A stretch of DNA of 64,000 bases from Acanthochromis polyacanthus (lineage: Eukaryota > Chordata > Actinopteri > Pomacentridae): assembly GCF_021347895.1 (NCBI RefSeq), contig NC_067118.1, positions 34,899,255 through 34,963,254 on the forward strand, in the 5' to 3' direction. This document shows, piece after piece, positions 35,904-48,889 of the stretch. The position numbers and the translations under genes were made by a program. The notes beneath the pieces are model-generated. The model was not told where the DNA came from. It worked only from the letters and a program-made list of their open reading frames with translations, and made no database searches. Position 1 is the stretch's first letter. The number at the start of each line of letters is the position of its first letter.

Positions 35904-36549
35904 CTGTGGGAAGAAAGCAGATAGCTTCTGTCAGTCATTTTAATCACATTTTGATAGGGTCCATCACACCACCATATAGAAAATAAGACTATCAAAGTCA
36001 GGCAAAAAGCTCATTCTTTATCTACCAGTGATTAGCGAGGCCTTTCTCCTTGTTTAATCGAGTCGATTAGGGGCTCATGTAATTGAAAAATATTCCCTCG
36101 GATTTGATTTAAAGTTTAAGCGATTCAAATATTTTTTATCAACTCAGTGAACTAAACAATTAAGGATGAACAGATAGAAGCACTGAAATAAGATAAGAGT
36201 ATCGAGAATCTGCAATCACGACGGATTTAAATGCAAAGCCATGAAGTAAATATTTGGAGTTGGAAAAAGCCAGCTTTATGTGCTCGATCCAGAGAATCTT
36301 CTAAATTCTCCTCTGCCAAGCCCATTTCTGCCCAGCAGTGCTCAGTTGGCTCTAGCAGCAGGTGTGGTTGGCAGGTGTGTGTGTGTGTATGTGTGTGCGT
36401 GCGCATGAGTGTGTGTAAAGAGCGTCGTTGCCAGATTGGACCAGATGCAAGCCTCTGGGGGCACAGCTGCCATGCCTGCATTTTTCACTGCCTCCCTTCA
36501 CCCTGACAGCATGTGTCTGTTTGTATTTGGATGTCTATGTATGTATATG

Positions 36550-36550
<1 letters not shown>

Positions 36551-36607
<57 letters not shown>
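36551..36607 (+). repeat. (CA)n microsatellite
   Basis: This pure AC tract of about 57 bp lies in the intron between cacna2d3 exons 6 and 7. Confidence 0.95.
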
Positions 36608-36612
<5 letters not shown>

Positions 36613-36877
36613 GAGGGTGTGTGCATGCCTCGTAAATGTGCCTTATTCTGGATGGCTGCAGTCAATAAAAGAGTTAAAAAACTGCACATTTTCTTTTATA
36701 AGGAATTTCTCTAAATTAAATCATCTTTATTTCATTGTACACAATCTCCTTATAAGACATTTTTTTAATTTACTCTGGACATTATTGGTCTATTGTGAAC
36801 CATAATGTGTTTTACTGTGACAAAGTCCATTTGTCAGAACACTATTTTAAGCAGATATTACTATCTACACCAGAATC

Positions 36878-37311
36878 AACCAGAAAAGCAGTCAGAGAGT
36901 GCAGACCTCCGCCAAGGATAGAGAGGAAAACAGGAAACCCATGCAGTAAAGGATCATGAGCTGGAATCAAACCTACGTCTCTGACACAGTTCTGTTTACA
37001 AATCACCTTCTTAACCAGTTGAGCTATCTGGACACCTTGCTCCAATTTCTTGGACGACATACAAACCTCTGATGTTTTTGTCCTATTTTGGACCACATAC
37101 TAAAACATACTAAAAAATTCAAAGTGATCCAGAATCCAGGATCCTTTCTGGATCGCCACCAAAATTAAATCAGCTCTTCCTCTTACCATAGTCTACATCC
37201 CCTCAAAATTTCATGTGAATCTGCCCAGCCATTTTTTAGTTATCTTGCTAGCAGACAGACAGACAGACACCCAAAAGCTGGGTGTCACATAACCTCCTTG
37301 GTGGAGGTAAT
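36878..37311 (-). mobile_element. dispersed repeat with an inserted tRNA-derived SINE
   Basis: Read on the minus strand, the element starts ATTACCTCCACCAAGGAGG near 37311. It continues through the GTCTGTCTGTCTGCTAGCAAG and GGTGGCGATCCAGAAAGG segments and ends near 36878 with TTGGCGGAGGTCTGCACTCT. This order matches a widespread non-autonomous vertebrate/fish repeat as I recall it. Between its halves lies an unrelated block (about 36917-37036) that looks like a tRNA-derived SINE, described separately. Confidence 0.65.
36917..37036 (-). mobile_element. tRNA-derived SINE with Pol III box A and box B
   Basis: On the minus strand, TAGCTCAACTGG (37015-37026) matches box A (TRGYNNANNNGG). GGTTTGATTCC (36963-36973) matches box B with one C to T change. 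Their spacing of about 41 nt is tRNA-like. The following ATCCTTTACTGCATGGGTTT resembles the body of a common fish SINE. It is embedded in the surrounding dispersed repeat, so it must be the younger insertion. Confidence 0.6.
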
Positions 37312-38769
37312 CATCCTCTATTCATACAAACCATTTGAAATGACACTGCCTGAGAGACAGGAGAACATATGATCATAACGACTCCATGTAGGATTTATGG
37401 GAACGAGGGTGTCACAGTAGAACTTTCTGTTTGCGGTGCAATGGGCTTTCCTCCTCTGGGAGCCAAAGAATAGGAACGTGGTTATTAAATATAGAAGAGT
37501 TTTACAGCTGAGTTAAGTACAGCAGAGATAAAAACTAGGAGGGGCTCCAGCTATGACATGCAATTTTTGACATACTTGAGTGCGCAATTTTCAGCATAGG
37601 CCGGAATAAAAAATACATGTATAAAGAAAAAATGCAAAATATACCAACATAAAAGTAGCCACATCTGTATGTTTATGCACTAATAGGTACATGGGCACAA
37701 CAATAGTAACTAGTGAAATCTAATCTTTTTAAACATGCATGTATGAAAAACATTTGTTAACACTCTTACATTATGTATTCAGCAGGCAATTCAATAATTT
37801 ATTTAGAACTCCTGTGTAAATCTTCACACCGATGTTGAAGTATTACTGTGGAGCTACATGTGTACATGTGAACATTTCAGTCACATGTAATATACAGTAA
37901 TGCAATAAAAGCTTGAGGTATAACCTGAATTCAAACCCACATCTTAAATGTTGCATAGTAATCACTTCTCGAAATGATTTGGTTTGTATACAGGCACTGT
38001 CTGCGGAGGCTGATTATTATTCCATCTAGGTGATGGTTAGATAATCCTGTTTTCCACAGAAAAGATGCATATGTATACTATAATAACACAACTGCTACTG
38101 CATTTTATAATGTAAAAAATCCTGAAGCTCAGCAAGTATATTTTATGGAGCATAATGTTTAAAAATAACGTTTCAATGTAGACAGAGAAAGTAAATTAAT
38201 GTGAAAGCCTCTTATTCCGTAAAGAATTTAATGTATAAAAATGCCTGTCTTTTATTTTTATTCTTCTTTACTTAATACTTATAATGAACAAAACAAACAG
38301 CAAAAAATGCTCTAAGTCAAACTGACAATCTTTTTAAGCAACTTTTCTTTGTCAACTGTTAGCAAGCCTTTTAATCTTACTGAGTGGAATGCAAGGCTTT
38401 CAAACTTTCAGGCATTAGGAAATCTGAAAACTGTGATAACCTTGTGCCACAATTTCTAAAGTTAGCAGCTGATTTTATTTCTCCTTCACAAACATCTTTT
38501 TCATCTACTGCCAGCCTCTAATGAAATCCCTTATCTCAAAGTCTGCTTTTGTTCTATCATTACTAAAAGCTGGTGACCCAACACTTCTAAATGATTACAG
38601 GCCCAACTCTAATCAGCCTTGGCAAAGATTCAGGAATTGCTAACTTCTAATCACTTTTTTTTAATCTGAAGATCAATATGGTATTTTTGAAGCAGATTTT
38701 ATGAGAGCAGGTTGAGGTGTGTGTTAGACATCGACAGTGTGTTTATGCATGTTCTGCCTCAAAGGTCTG

Positions 38770-39450
38770 TTCACTCAGAAACATGAATTAGTCTTTGAAT
38801 TTGGCCTTGACTTGGCTAAATTCAGAGTGGAGCTGTCTTGGAGGACAGCGTTTTTGGGCATGGTGCTACATCCCACTACTAATTCTCACATAGAAGAGAC
38901 AGAACGCTTAGGGAGTGCCTCTCACAATTCACGTCCAGACCCAGAGCCACAGGGAGACTTTGTTTCTATCCTCCAGCCCTTCTGGTACCACAGGACGTTC
39001 TGCTGGCTCTCCTACACATGTACATGTACAACTGTCCCTTTCGTTTGTGGGACTGAGCCACTGAGGAGGCTCTACGGTAGCAGAGGATAGTCTCAAGACA
39101 GCTATGGTTAGCCCAGTGCTAATGGGACCACGGAAACAATGCTGGCGAAGGAAGGGCACTGTTGCTTCGTGATGCGCTGCCAAATGGTGGCGACAGATAA
39201 GGTATAAGTAGTGCACAAAGACAATGCACAAGCTGGCATAGGTAATGTTATATGGAGGACAGCATATCAATCTCCTGACTCTGAGGGACATACATGTAGC
39301 TCTTTTCTAATTCCAGACAGTGCAGGGCATCTTTCATTTGGCAGGGCTGTCTAGTTTTACTTCGCCTGTGCAAGACTGCTCATAGTTGTAGCTATGGGAA
39401 CACCACAAGACCCCACAATCAGTACGGATCTGTGCAGCGATTTTGATGCA
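38770..39450 (+). mobile_element. decayed DIRS-like retroelement fragment (tentative)
   Basis: The plus strand encodes LSWRTAFLGMVLHPTTN, resembling the FLGMVLDSTT motif in the reverse transcriptase/RNase H region of DIRS retrotransposons. Downstream scraps include DNAQAGIGNVIWRTAYQ and an LTLRDIHV-type segment. Many stops and frameshifts are present. The assignment rests on one clear motif and a loose order of others. Confidence 0.35.
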
Positions 39451-39914
39451 GAGGCAACTTCATAAATTGCATAATATGTGACTCACTGCTGTCCAGTTAA
39501 ACATTTTACCATATGACAGAGGAAAGGATTTCACCAAAGAAAGAAATCCATTCTGTGAATCACATTTCAAAAGGAATCTTCTGACTACACCACAACAGTA
39601 GATGTAATAAACTGCTTTTCTGGCCAAGAGAAACATCAACATGGCATTTGTGTGCAGGCAGGCATATGACTCAGCCAGAGATGGGCACAGAAGAAATGTT
39701 TCAGTGTTTGCACCCAGTGGTCAATTTTAATTGCTATTATACTGTGCCAGCTTGAAAAACGCATTCAGATTTCATTCTACACTGATGGTACAACCCAGGT
39801 TTCTGTCCCTGAGGGTAATCCACATGCCAAACACAAACAATCCAACACCAGAGCAGCTATCTGGGGACTTCGCAACTCAAGGGGCTGGAATCTGGCACCA
39901 CTATAGATAGGAAG

Positions 39915-39959
39915 TGTTTGTTTGTTTGTTTGTTTGTTTGTTTGTTTTGGGGGGGGGGG
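39915..39959 (+). repeat. (GTTT)n and G-run microsatellite
   Basis: About eight GTTT units are followed by a run of about eleven G at 39949-39959. It is intronic. Confidence 0.93.
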
Positions 39960-41673
39960 TTGAGTAGAGGGACCACATCACTGTTCTAATCAATGCCATA
40001 TATATGTTTAGCTTTTCCTGTTTCATTTTTCTTCAAAAGGTGGTGAGATTCCCAATTTACCACCATCTATAATTGCCCTTATCAGAGTGTACAAGATAAG
40101 GGGACACACAGAAACGCACAGAGCTGCTGAATTAAGGATGAAATGCAAAGAGTTGTGAAAGATTTTATTTGTACAGTGTTGATACGCATGTATGGGTTTG
40201 GAAATATGCAATTATGTGTGTTTACTGTAAGTTTGTAGTAGATAGGCATGCATGTATGACTTTTTGGGTGTAACTATAGGGGTTAATATGTTGTTTTAGT
40301 ATGTCTTCAACCCAGAAAACTTCAGTTAAAATAAAGGCCAACAGACAAAGTCGGTATGGTCTATGAAAGTACAAAGTCTCATATCCCTGTATTGACTTCT
40401 GTCGTGTGCATTATGCTTTTCGAGGTCATGCAAAAAAGACAAATGCAAATGAGTTATTAAAGTCTTCTGTATTTACAAAAGGCAGCCATTTGAAAATTGT
40501 GTCAGTCTCAATTACTGCTGCAACAGAAAGAAAACCTCATTGTGCAACACATTTTCAAAGCTCAGTTTCACACTTTTAATCAGTAGATACTGTTCCATGG
40601 CAATTAATTCCTTATGATATATTTTCTATGAATTTTCAGAATTAAACGCCATCCGCATAAAGCTGTCATTTGCACTCATTTTTTCCAAAGCATGCCTGTA
40701 CACTCAGTGTGACGCTATATAGTGGTGAAGCTACAAGATTGGTTGGAAGGAAGCCATTAAAAAAATCAGCAGTGGAGGAAGAGAGCGAGACACAGTGAGA
40801 GAGACCGGAGAGAGTGACAGAGACTGAAGACTTCTATTATCAGCGGGGCTTCTTCTAAATGGAACTATCTAGCAGCCTTGTCCCCTCTCCTCTCACTGCT
40901 GTTCAGCCTTGGGGCAGGAGTTGGTGGGAGGTGGTGGGAGGTGGGGGCTGTGAGTGTTTTGTTTTTTTAATACAGATCATACCAGACACACGCAAACACA
41001 GTGTGCAAGTGCAACATTAATAGTAACTAAAAGGCAGCTGTGTTAATACACAAAATCATGTGTTGAACAAGCTCAAGGTTTAAATTCACCAAAAATGTTC
41101 TTCCACTAACAACAACTGCCAAATCCCAAAGTCTCAAAAGCCTAACGCCCTGCCCCCGATACCACAATGCACAAAAGCATTTAATTATCGGAACTTACCT
41201 GAGGAAATGGTAATCTGAGCTGCATGTGTACCCTTAGAGTCACAATAACTTGCATGTAAACACCCTATAGTATCTGTTCAAAATGTACGTATACAGCCAC
41301 TGGTTCTATCCTCAACCTTTAAAGTAAAGACCCGGTGGGCTTTTCTTTTCCAGAAAAAAAAAGACTTTAGAAAAACCTCTTTTCTCTCCCTGTAACTCTT
41401 CTCTCCTCGTGTTTCATTTCATGGCCTGTCAGAAGAGGACCACAATTACCTTGCAGGACGGCAGACAGGCAGCTCTGTCCTTAACGACAGGGCCATACTT
41501 AACTCTGTTTTAAAGCACTCTGGAAAGCCCCCATACTGGGCACGCTCAATACCCTCTGCTTGTCAAAAACTTTCTCAAACAACTCAGTCAAATAATATCA
41601 CTTGGCAAAAAACGTGCTCTGAAATATGACAACAACAACAAAAATGCTATATCTTTATCGGACTCACCTTATG

Positions 41674-42220
41674 GCGATTTTCCAATGGCACCTATTCGGT
41701 TCGACTTCATTTGTGAGGTTTTCCATTAGGATGTAGCACCTGGTACCAGGAAACCTTTTAGTACCTACTCGGCCAGGGTTCCAAGTGAGCTGAGGTGAGG
41801 CGATATGACTTCTACAGAGCGCAGGCCACTGATTGGACAGGGAGTGACGACGCTACACAGCATACATATTTTATGACTAATAGCGATAAATTGCAGCCAT
41901 TACAGGGCTATACATGGGACTGATATACGATAACTGTAGCGAACTAGCATTAGCTTACCATCATACATTGCATAGTTCGTATTCTCTTGTCTTCGGCTTG
42001 ATACTGTCGTATCACCTCTGAAACTCTCCTGTTCTCCTGAGTGTTTCGACTCACTGCCCTCAGCTTTCTCTAACTCTCTTCTTTTATTTTGAATCTGGCA
42101 AAAAGCTGTTGGTCGGTCCTCCGTGCTTTGACAGCTCCACCCACGATGAGGTGGTACTCAATTGTAATGGAAAACGACCTAAACCGAGTCTAGCCAAGTA
42201 GGTGCCAGTGGAAAAGCGCT
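41674..42220 (+). mobile_element. MITE with terminal inverted repeats
   Basis: The left end gcgattttccaatggcacct (continuing attcgg) is matched inverted at the right end by gcgcttttccactggcacct (continuing acttgg). About 23 of 26 positions agree. The inner parts (ggttttccattaggatgtag; gtaatggaaaacgacc) also pair loosely. There is no transposase ORF in about 550 bp. Family layout resembles a common non-autonomous fish DNA element; superfamily not determined. Confidence 0.75.
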
Positions 42221-42672
42221 TTTATTTCCTGTGATTTGTGTCTCGTTTTATCCTCTTGGCCAGATTTACCAAAAAAAAAAGATTTATTGTTTCTCAAGTA
42301 ACTGTAATTCTAACCTGGTTAGAAGAATTTTATACATTATCAATTCATGTCCTAACTCTGTAAAGCATCACCCTTCTCACTCTTTCTGGGGATTAATGTA
42401 TTTTAGAGAGAATGTCTTACTAACCCTTTAAACTGCATCAAATTGTTCTACTTCCAAAAGCCCTGCTCTCAACAGTGAGTTTAAAAAGTGATTCATAGCC
42501 ACAGGAGGGCATTAGTCCACTTCTCTCCTGTGGTCATTCCGCATTATAACACATGGTTACAGGTTCATGAAGTTGTGGCATATTGGGAAATGGATATCAG
42601 CTGACCCAACTGTCCTAGAATATGTCTGCAGAATAATCTGATGTGTGTGTGCTTGTGCGTTTCATACACTAC

Positions 42673-42786
42673 CTTCCTCTCTGGCCAGTTATACTTGGCA
42701 AAGATGGCATCGTATGTATCCACTGCCCCATCTGTCACCAGCATAATGGCCTGGCTGCACTCACTTCCCCTCCCAGTCTCGTTGAA
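42673..42786 (-). CDS. cacna2d3: cacna2d3 window exon 6 of 23 (VWA domain)
   Basis: This 114-nt exon encodes [20 protein letters not shown] followed by [18 protein letters not shown]. The TDGAVDTYD segment is the conserved aspartate-bearing loop of the VWA fold. FNET is a possible glycosylation site. The acceptor is ctccag and the donor is GTAGTG, a weaker match to consensus than its neighbours. Confidence 0.95.
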
Positions 42787-43368
42787 CTGGAGAGGATGAG
42801 AGAGTCAACAAAAAAAAAAAGCAAACAAAGCTTAAATATATTACCAGACAGCTCATCTAATTCCCTCCCATGAGAGCCTGTAATGCATCTTTACATGTCT
42901 TATCACTGCATCACGGCAGGTAACTGTATTACATAATAACGTTAATGGAATGCTATTAACATGCCGCCTGCTATAAATATAAAGACGCACAAGGGAGAAG
43001 GGCATCCAGCATTACCAGCACTAAATGACAGACTGGGGTCATTATGCAGCACGTCATTGCATTAGTTTGTGCAGCATACATTTAGGTACATACGCGCTGT
43101 TGACATATGTCCACTCAGAAAGGGATGGTTAATGCATGTGTGTCGTCGTGTTTGGGTCCTTGTTGCGTTTGATTAATGGCTTGTTCATAATGAGGAGATG
43201 TCGGACCAGTAACCTGAGTCATCAAGTGCCTTGTTTACTCGGTTTTCGCTTGATTCTGTTGATTTAGTCATTAATTACAGGCCTAATTAATTTTGTGCAT
43301 GACAGTGACGTGCATGCGCGCGTGCGTGCGTGAGGGAGGGGGTGATCGTGCGTGAGTGTGCTACTTAC
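42787..43368 (-). other. cacna2d3: cacna2d3 intron 5
   Basis: This 582-bp intron contains an AT-rich palindrome (43270-43291) and a GT/GC-rich stretch near 43310-43360. Confidence 0.85.
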
Positions 43369-43458
43369 GTCACTGAGGAGATTGAAGGCCTCAGTCAGTG
43401 CTATGTCTAACATACCAATGCCTTGAGCGAACAGCTTGTCGAGGTGCTCCCGGAAGTG
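43369..43458 (-). CDS. cacna2d3: cacna2d3 window exon 5 of 23 (VWA domain)
   Basis: This 90-nt exon encodes HFREHLDKLFAQGIGMLDIA then LTEAFNLLSD, a helix-turn stretch of the VWA domain. The acceptor is ttcccag and the donor is GTAAGT, phase 0 at both ends. Confidence 0.95.
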
Positions 43459-46400
43459 CTGGGAAAATAAAGTTTTAAGGGGAGAGAGCGTTACAGTCAT
43501 GGTGACACAACTACAGAACAAAACTGCCAAAACATGCAAGGTGGCAGAGTTACAGGTTTCTATTGATTTTTTTAAAGAGAAAATGACCAAACCCAAAGAC
43601 ACAGGAGATAACTATGAGAGCAAAGTATATAAAAACGCGAAGCTACTGGTTGTATTTGCTCATAACATAGATTGTACTATTTCACTAAATCTGATTACCA
43701 TCATTTGTGTGTGAACAGAGATTGCACCAGCAGTCTAATGGGCTCTTTAACTCGACCCTGAGCCAGTTTTTGTGGCAAACTGCCACATTATCTTGGAGTG
43801 AAATGTCATATACTGACTGAAAGAGCTATAATGACCAGTTTTCTCATCCACTTCCTTTTCCCTTTCTCGCGTGCATTTATACACGCTTTCATTTGTATGT
43901 GTGTCTGTTTTTAGATCCGATTGAGCCACGAAGCGTGCATTATCCCTCTGTCATTTAATGACGAATTTAATGTTGTAAGAAACCTAACAGGTCTCATGTA
44001 CATGTCTCATTATGTGCAGTAGCCCTGAAGCAACACGAACAGAGTCAAGCACATAGACATACACACATTTACAGCCCATTATCCAGCTTAATCTATTTAT
44101 AGCTATTCTGTACTTGGCATTTTGAGCATTTCCTATTGACACTCGCTCTATACAGCTACATAAAAAAAATGGAGGTGAGCAACCCTCATACACACATCTA
44201 TAGTACCAGCGAAATTACATCCAAGATATGACTGTGTCTTTCAATTTTTAGGATTTACAAACACCCCGGACCTACACCCCACCTACACCATCTTCCTCTC
44301 AGCCATTTAATTTTTCTCTGACTTCTCTCCCTTTCCTTTTGCACGTCCTACAGTCATCTCCTCCAGTCTTCTATTCCTTACTGATGGGAGGAGAAAAGTC
44401 TCTCAACACACAGTGGGGGGCCCTAAGCAGCATAAGGCCATATTAGAGCTTGCTCACTTGGGAACAAACACACACACACTCACACACACACACAAACATA
44501 CACAAAAACAACCTCCAGCATCCCTGACAACATCCCCATATGGCAAAAAGACACAACCTTTCCATTGATGTGGATAAAAAGGTTAATCGGTTTCAACAAA
44601 AGGCTGTACCCTGGAGCGTAGCAAACTTTACCTATTGCATGTGAGTGCTTGTGAGTTAAGATCGAAGTGATTTTTCTCAGCGCAGCGGGCTGTGTTCAAT
44701 CCCTGGCGCAGCAGTGTGCTAAAGTGGCAGATTGAAAGTGTGTGTGTCCGTGCAACTGCTACGCTGAATGTAGCCAGCCTTTTGTGCTGCACCACAAGGC
44801 TCTGAAATGTGCATTGGACATCAAACCCTCCAATGCTGCAGATACCTTTTATTCTCAAAAATGATCACAGCAGTCTGCTTAAAGAAGCCTGGCTACTGGG
44901 ACATGATAATGAATGAACAAAAATATCTTAAATTGCAGCTGGCTGGAACCTAAGGTTTTGGCTTTAATGGTCAGCTATTTATCTCAACATGGAGGCAGAT
45001 GCAATTCTGATAACTGCATCAAAAGATTGGCAGAAAAAGAGCTATTTTTTTGCAGCGCAAAAAGTGCTAGTAAAGTGTGCAGACGTGCAAGATAGGTCTG
45101 TTTTAACACTAAATCAACAGGCATTGCGGTGATCAGATATGATATCAAACCAAACACTTCAACACCATATCGCCGTAATATTCTGGTTGATATTAATAGT
45201 CATTTGTTGCTTTGTTTGTGTTGGCTGACAGTTTATCTTAAAGTCAGATTCAAGTTCTGCTGGTGCTTCCATTCAAAAACTTTGCACTCAGGAGTAATGT
45301 GGAGGGAAAACTGTTGGTGTAAAAACTGCTGTGCTGTTTAGTAAGCGAAGTCTGGAGCTGCTACAACTTGTCTGACTTGAAAAATTAACCTTTCATCCTT
45401 ACTGTGTGCTCTGATTGAAGACAAGAAATCCTCAGTCACTATTTTACTCCATTAAAACTCATTCGTTTTTGTTCTATAATGCAAGTCACTCTAATCACTT
45501 ACATTTTTCCTTTAGACAGCAAACACAAAAGCTCACCTGCTCTCAAAGGTAGCAGTTAAAAAGCAAGAATAAAAGCTTTAGAGTCCAATGGAAATCAACT
45601 GCCACTCTTTGTGTGCACAGACTCAATGTTTTGCCAGTTTTTTTTCCTCAATCTCAGTAAAAATATATATAAGAAAATGATCTTTTGACAGTCATAAACA
45701 TAAAAAAAACATATATTTAACTACTTTGGCAATTGCATGTCATTAAAGGAGAAAACACTTGGAGCCTACATGTGTGCTGCACAGTCATAGCAGAAACCCA
45801 GTATAGCCTATAATTACATTATGTCAAACAAACGGTATTTTTCAAGTGTGCATTCTCTCTTTTTCTCTCCATTTTTTGCTCTGAGGGCAAACGAAACTAA
45901 ATTACATTTATAATTAAATCAAATTGAACATATTGATATTGATGGCCTGTATCAGGGGAAAATGATTCTCAATGTTGACAGCTAAGGAAGGCAGTGACAG
46001 CACCACTGCGACATGAAGAAAAACACACGTGAGAGCTGCAGCAGTTTAGCCAGGTGCTCTTCATGCACAGGTGAGGTAAGCAGAGTGGCTAAAATCCAAC
46101 AACTGTTACATGGAGATTATGCTAAAAATGATAAATGCTTCTGTTAAAGGCTTTAAGAGCTATACTGCACATGTGAAAAATAACCAGACAGGGCGGATTT
46201 CTCTTCTTTAAATGCCTGTTGACAAGTCTAATTAAACAAATGGCAATAGAGGCAAATGAATGCGGATCACATAGAAACTTGACAACATGTATTACTGACC
46301 CAGCTGAAGTTTGGGTGTGAAGTAACAGATTTTTGGAAAGGCAGATCATTAAGTCTGAGACTCCCATGCGACTCCACTTCCTGCTCTCAGTTAAAGTAAA

Positions 46401-47405
46401 AGACATTAGCCTTATCTAGTGCTGCAGACTGCATCCCCCTCTTAGCTGGCTGACTCACAGTACATTAAACCACCATCTGGAATTAAACACACAATGCTAA
46501 TCCATATGCATAAGTGTACACTCAGGAAGAAGTAAACAGAAACTAACTAAAACACCAACAGTAGCACACACAGACAGAATTCTGCAGTACTCGCACATGG
46601 CGCATGGAAAGTAGTCTATGCATTTTCTAGTAAACAGCTGCGCCCCAAAGGTTGGGTCTGGACTAATAGAGGTTAGAAATTGAATTTTTAAGTGGCATTT
46701 TAAAGAATTTGGAAGAGATGGATTTTTTTAGCGGACACCTGGAGATGGAGTTTATAGTGAAGGTAGCACAGACTCGGAGATGAAGAAGGGGCTCAGGCTG
46801 CAGTAGTAGCATGGATTATTGTGTCATCTTATTGATAATATCTTGTATTGATACTCCGGTAATACACATAGACATGCTCAAATATATCATATTTCTCAGA
46901 TTTAGCAATGCACTAACATTGGACTCTGTGGCACTCTCATAAATTGCTTGTCTTGCGCCTTAGTGTTTCTCTGCACAAGCTGTCTGTTTCACAGATCACA
47001 TACACACCCTCACTCACACACATGGTCAGTGTAGGTTGATGTAAGACTGTCATTTACCATAAGCAGGGTGCAACACTTATAATGAATATTGTGCTTCAGC
47101 CTGTACTGATAGTGATATCTTTTCATATAAATGTGCATTGCAAACATATCTTCTTAAAAATCACACTATAGGTGAGGGGTATTGTTAAAATAGCAATATT
47201 ACAAGGCATTTTTATTTTAGATTTTTGCATTTCTAAAAGAATGTAAAATTTTCTAAATGTTGTTCCAACACATTCATATATGTCACTCTGAATACCAAAT
47301 CACTTCTTGTGTTGTTGTAAAGACCTCGTAAAAGACAATTTGACATTTTCCTCTACTAGCCTGGAATTTTCAAATGACTTAAATGACAAGAAAAGACAGA
47401 CTTAC
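43459..47405 (-). other. cacna2d3: cacna2d3 intron 4
   Basis: This 3.9-kb intron has only short CA runs (44468-44495) and no recognised mobile element or exon. Confidence 0.8.
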
Positions 47406-47480
47406 ATCTTTGTTAGTGATATCTGCCTGGACCAGAGTTCCGTTCAGACATGGCTCCACATAATGCAATTCCTCATTGTA
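47406..47480 (-). CDS. cacna2d3: cacna2d3 window exon 4 of 23 (VWA domain)
   Basis: This 75-nt exon of exactly 25 codons encodes YNEELHYVEPCLNGTLVQAD then ITNKD. It continues the VWA domain. NGT is a likely N-glycosylation site. The acceptor is tctccag and the donor is GTAAGT, phase 0 at both ends. Confidence 0.95.
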
Positions 47481-47799
47481 CTGGAGAAATACGAAAGAAA
47501 TAATTAAAGTCATCATTTGAATTATTTCAAATCTGCTGTATGTACGGCCACTGTTTGATCTAAAGTTCAAAAACACACAGTGTGAAGAAGTTAGCAAAAC
47601 TTCACTCATCTTGATGGAAAGTGCATACACATATGCACACGCTGCTCACACTATACAGTACACAATGTACCCAGAGCCTGCCATTCCGTGATAATGCTCA
47701 CCATATAATGCATCTGTATGAATTAGACTTCAAAGTACAACAAGACAATGGACGTGTGTTCTTCCAAAGCCAGTAATTTTGCCCTAATCTGGTATGTGC

Positions 47800-47873
<74 letters not shown>

Positions 47874-48677
47874 ACTGCGGCACGAGACAAACTCTTGTTG
47901 CATAAGGGACTTTATTCCTCACTCATGCACATGGAAAATACTTTGAATTGCCTTTGTGTACGAGATGTTCTATACAAACAAACTTGCCTTGCCTCTCAAG
48001 TGTAAACAAAATTTGTTCCATCACTGCAGATAGTTCTGAAATTGGGACGTGTGCAACACAGCAATAGTGACACGGTAATAAATAACACAATAAAAAGAAG
48101 AAACAGATGAGTCAAAATGACACATCCTTTAAAGAGTGTCTGGAAAAACGATATGTTTCTGCCTGATTGTCAAATCCTCTTTTTCTCTATTTTTCAAAAG
48201 AATAGTTTTGAAAATAACGTGATTAGGAGACTGACTGATAATGGAAACTTTGTTCAGTGGAGAAAGATATTGGAAGTGATGTTTTGATGTGAAATAGCAT
48301 CAGACACACACACATGTGCAAGTGCATGGCCGTACACGCGCGCATACACACCAAGCTGCATCAGGCTGAACTACGATAACAATAGTTTAGGTGCCTGAGG
48401 CAGGATCCAATCACAACTGTCTCTTTTGCATTTCAAATCTTCATTCAGCTCACTGCTAATTGGTTGTGAGCGTGACAGGAGAGAAAGCTGATTCGTTCCA
48501 GCATTTCCTCTGATCTGAGAAGGAGAGGATGCCAGTCTGTGGTTCTGTGTGCGTGTATGCGTGTGACCATGTGTGTGTATTTGGGGGGTTTGTGTGTGCC
48601 TAAGTGTAAAATCCACAGAGTTTAAGTATTGCCCTCCTCACAGCTGTGTACACATTTGCATATTTGTGTGGACTTAC
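47481..48677 (-). other. cacna2d3: cacna2d3 intron 3
   Basis: This 1.2-kb intron has the (TG)n tract at 47804 and GT-rich words near 48545-48600. Confidence 0.85.
47804..47871 (+). repeat. (TG)n microsatellite
   Basis: This pure TG tract of about 68 bp lies in the intron between cacna2d3 exons 3 and 4. Confidence 0.95.
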
Positions 48678-48889
48678 AGCTATGATGTTAAAGAAGTCAT
48701 CATCTCCAAGAGTGTCCAGGATGGAGGAAACTGTTTGCCTGGCGATAGTCAGTCTCAGGCCTTTCATGCTGCCGCTAACATCCACCAGGATCACTACATC
48801 CTTTGGAGAGGTGGCAGCCTGGATGTACCACTTCCGGTTACGACAGTCGAAAGCTATGACTCCGTGTTCATCTGGCTTCCATTTGATTC
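48678..48889 (-). CDS. cacna2d3: cacna2d3 window exon 3 of 23 (VWA domain, MIDAS)
   Basis: At 212 nt this is the largest exon seen. It encodes [16 protein letters not shown] through [11 protein letters not shown]. The first half has the conserved [18 protein letters not shown] block. The second half starts the VWA domain and carries DVSGSMKG (48759-48782), the metal-ion-dependent adhesion site that in this family is needed for channel trafficking. All MIDAS loop residues D, S and S are intact. The acceptor is gttaaag and the donor is GTAAGT, ending in phase 0. Confidence 0.96.

Larger units (their letters stand above)
35904..42672 (-). other. cacna2d3: cacna2d3 intron 6
   Basis: This 6.8-kb intron is the richest in repeats after the lrtm1-hosting one: CA tract, nested SINE, DIRS-like scrap, GTTT tract and the MITE at 41674. 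Segments 37320-38760 and 40000-41660 show nothing named. Confidence 0.85.
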
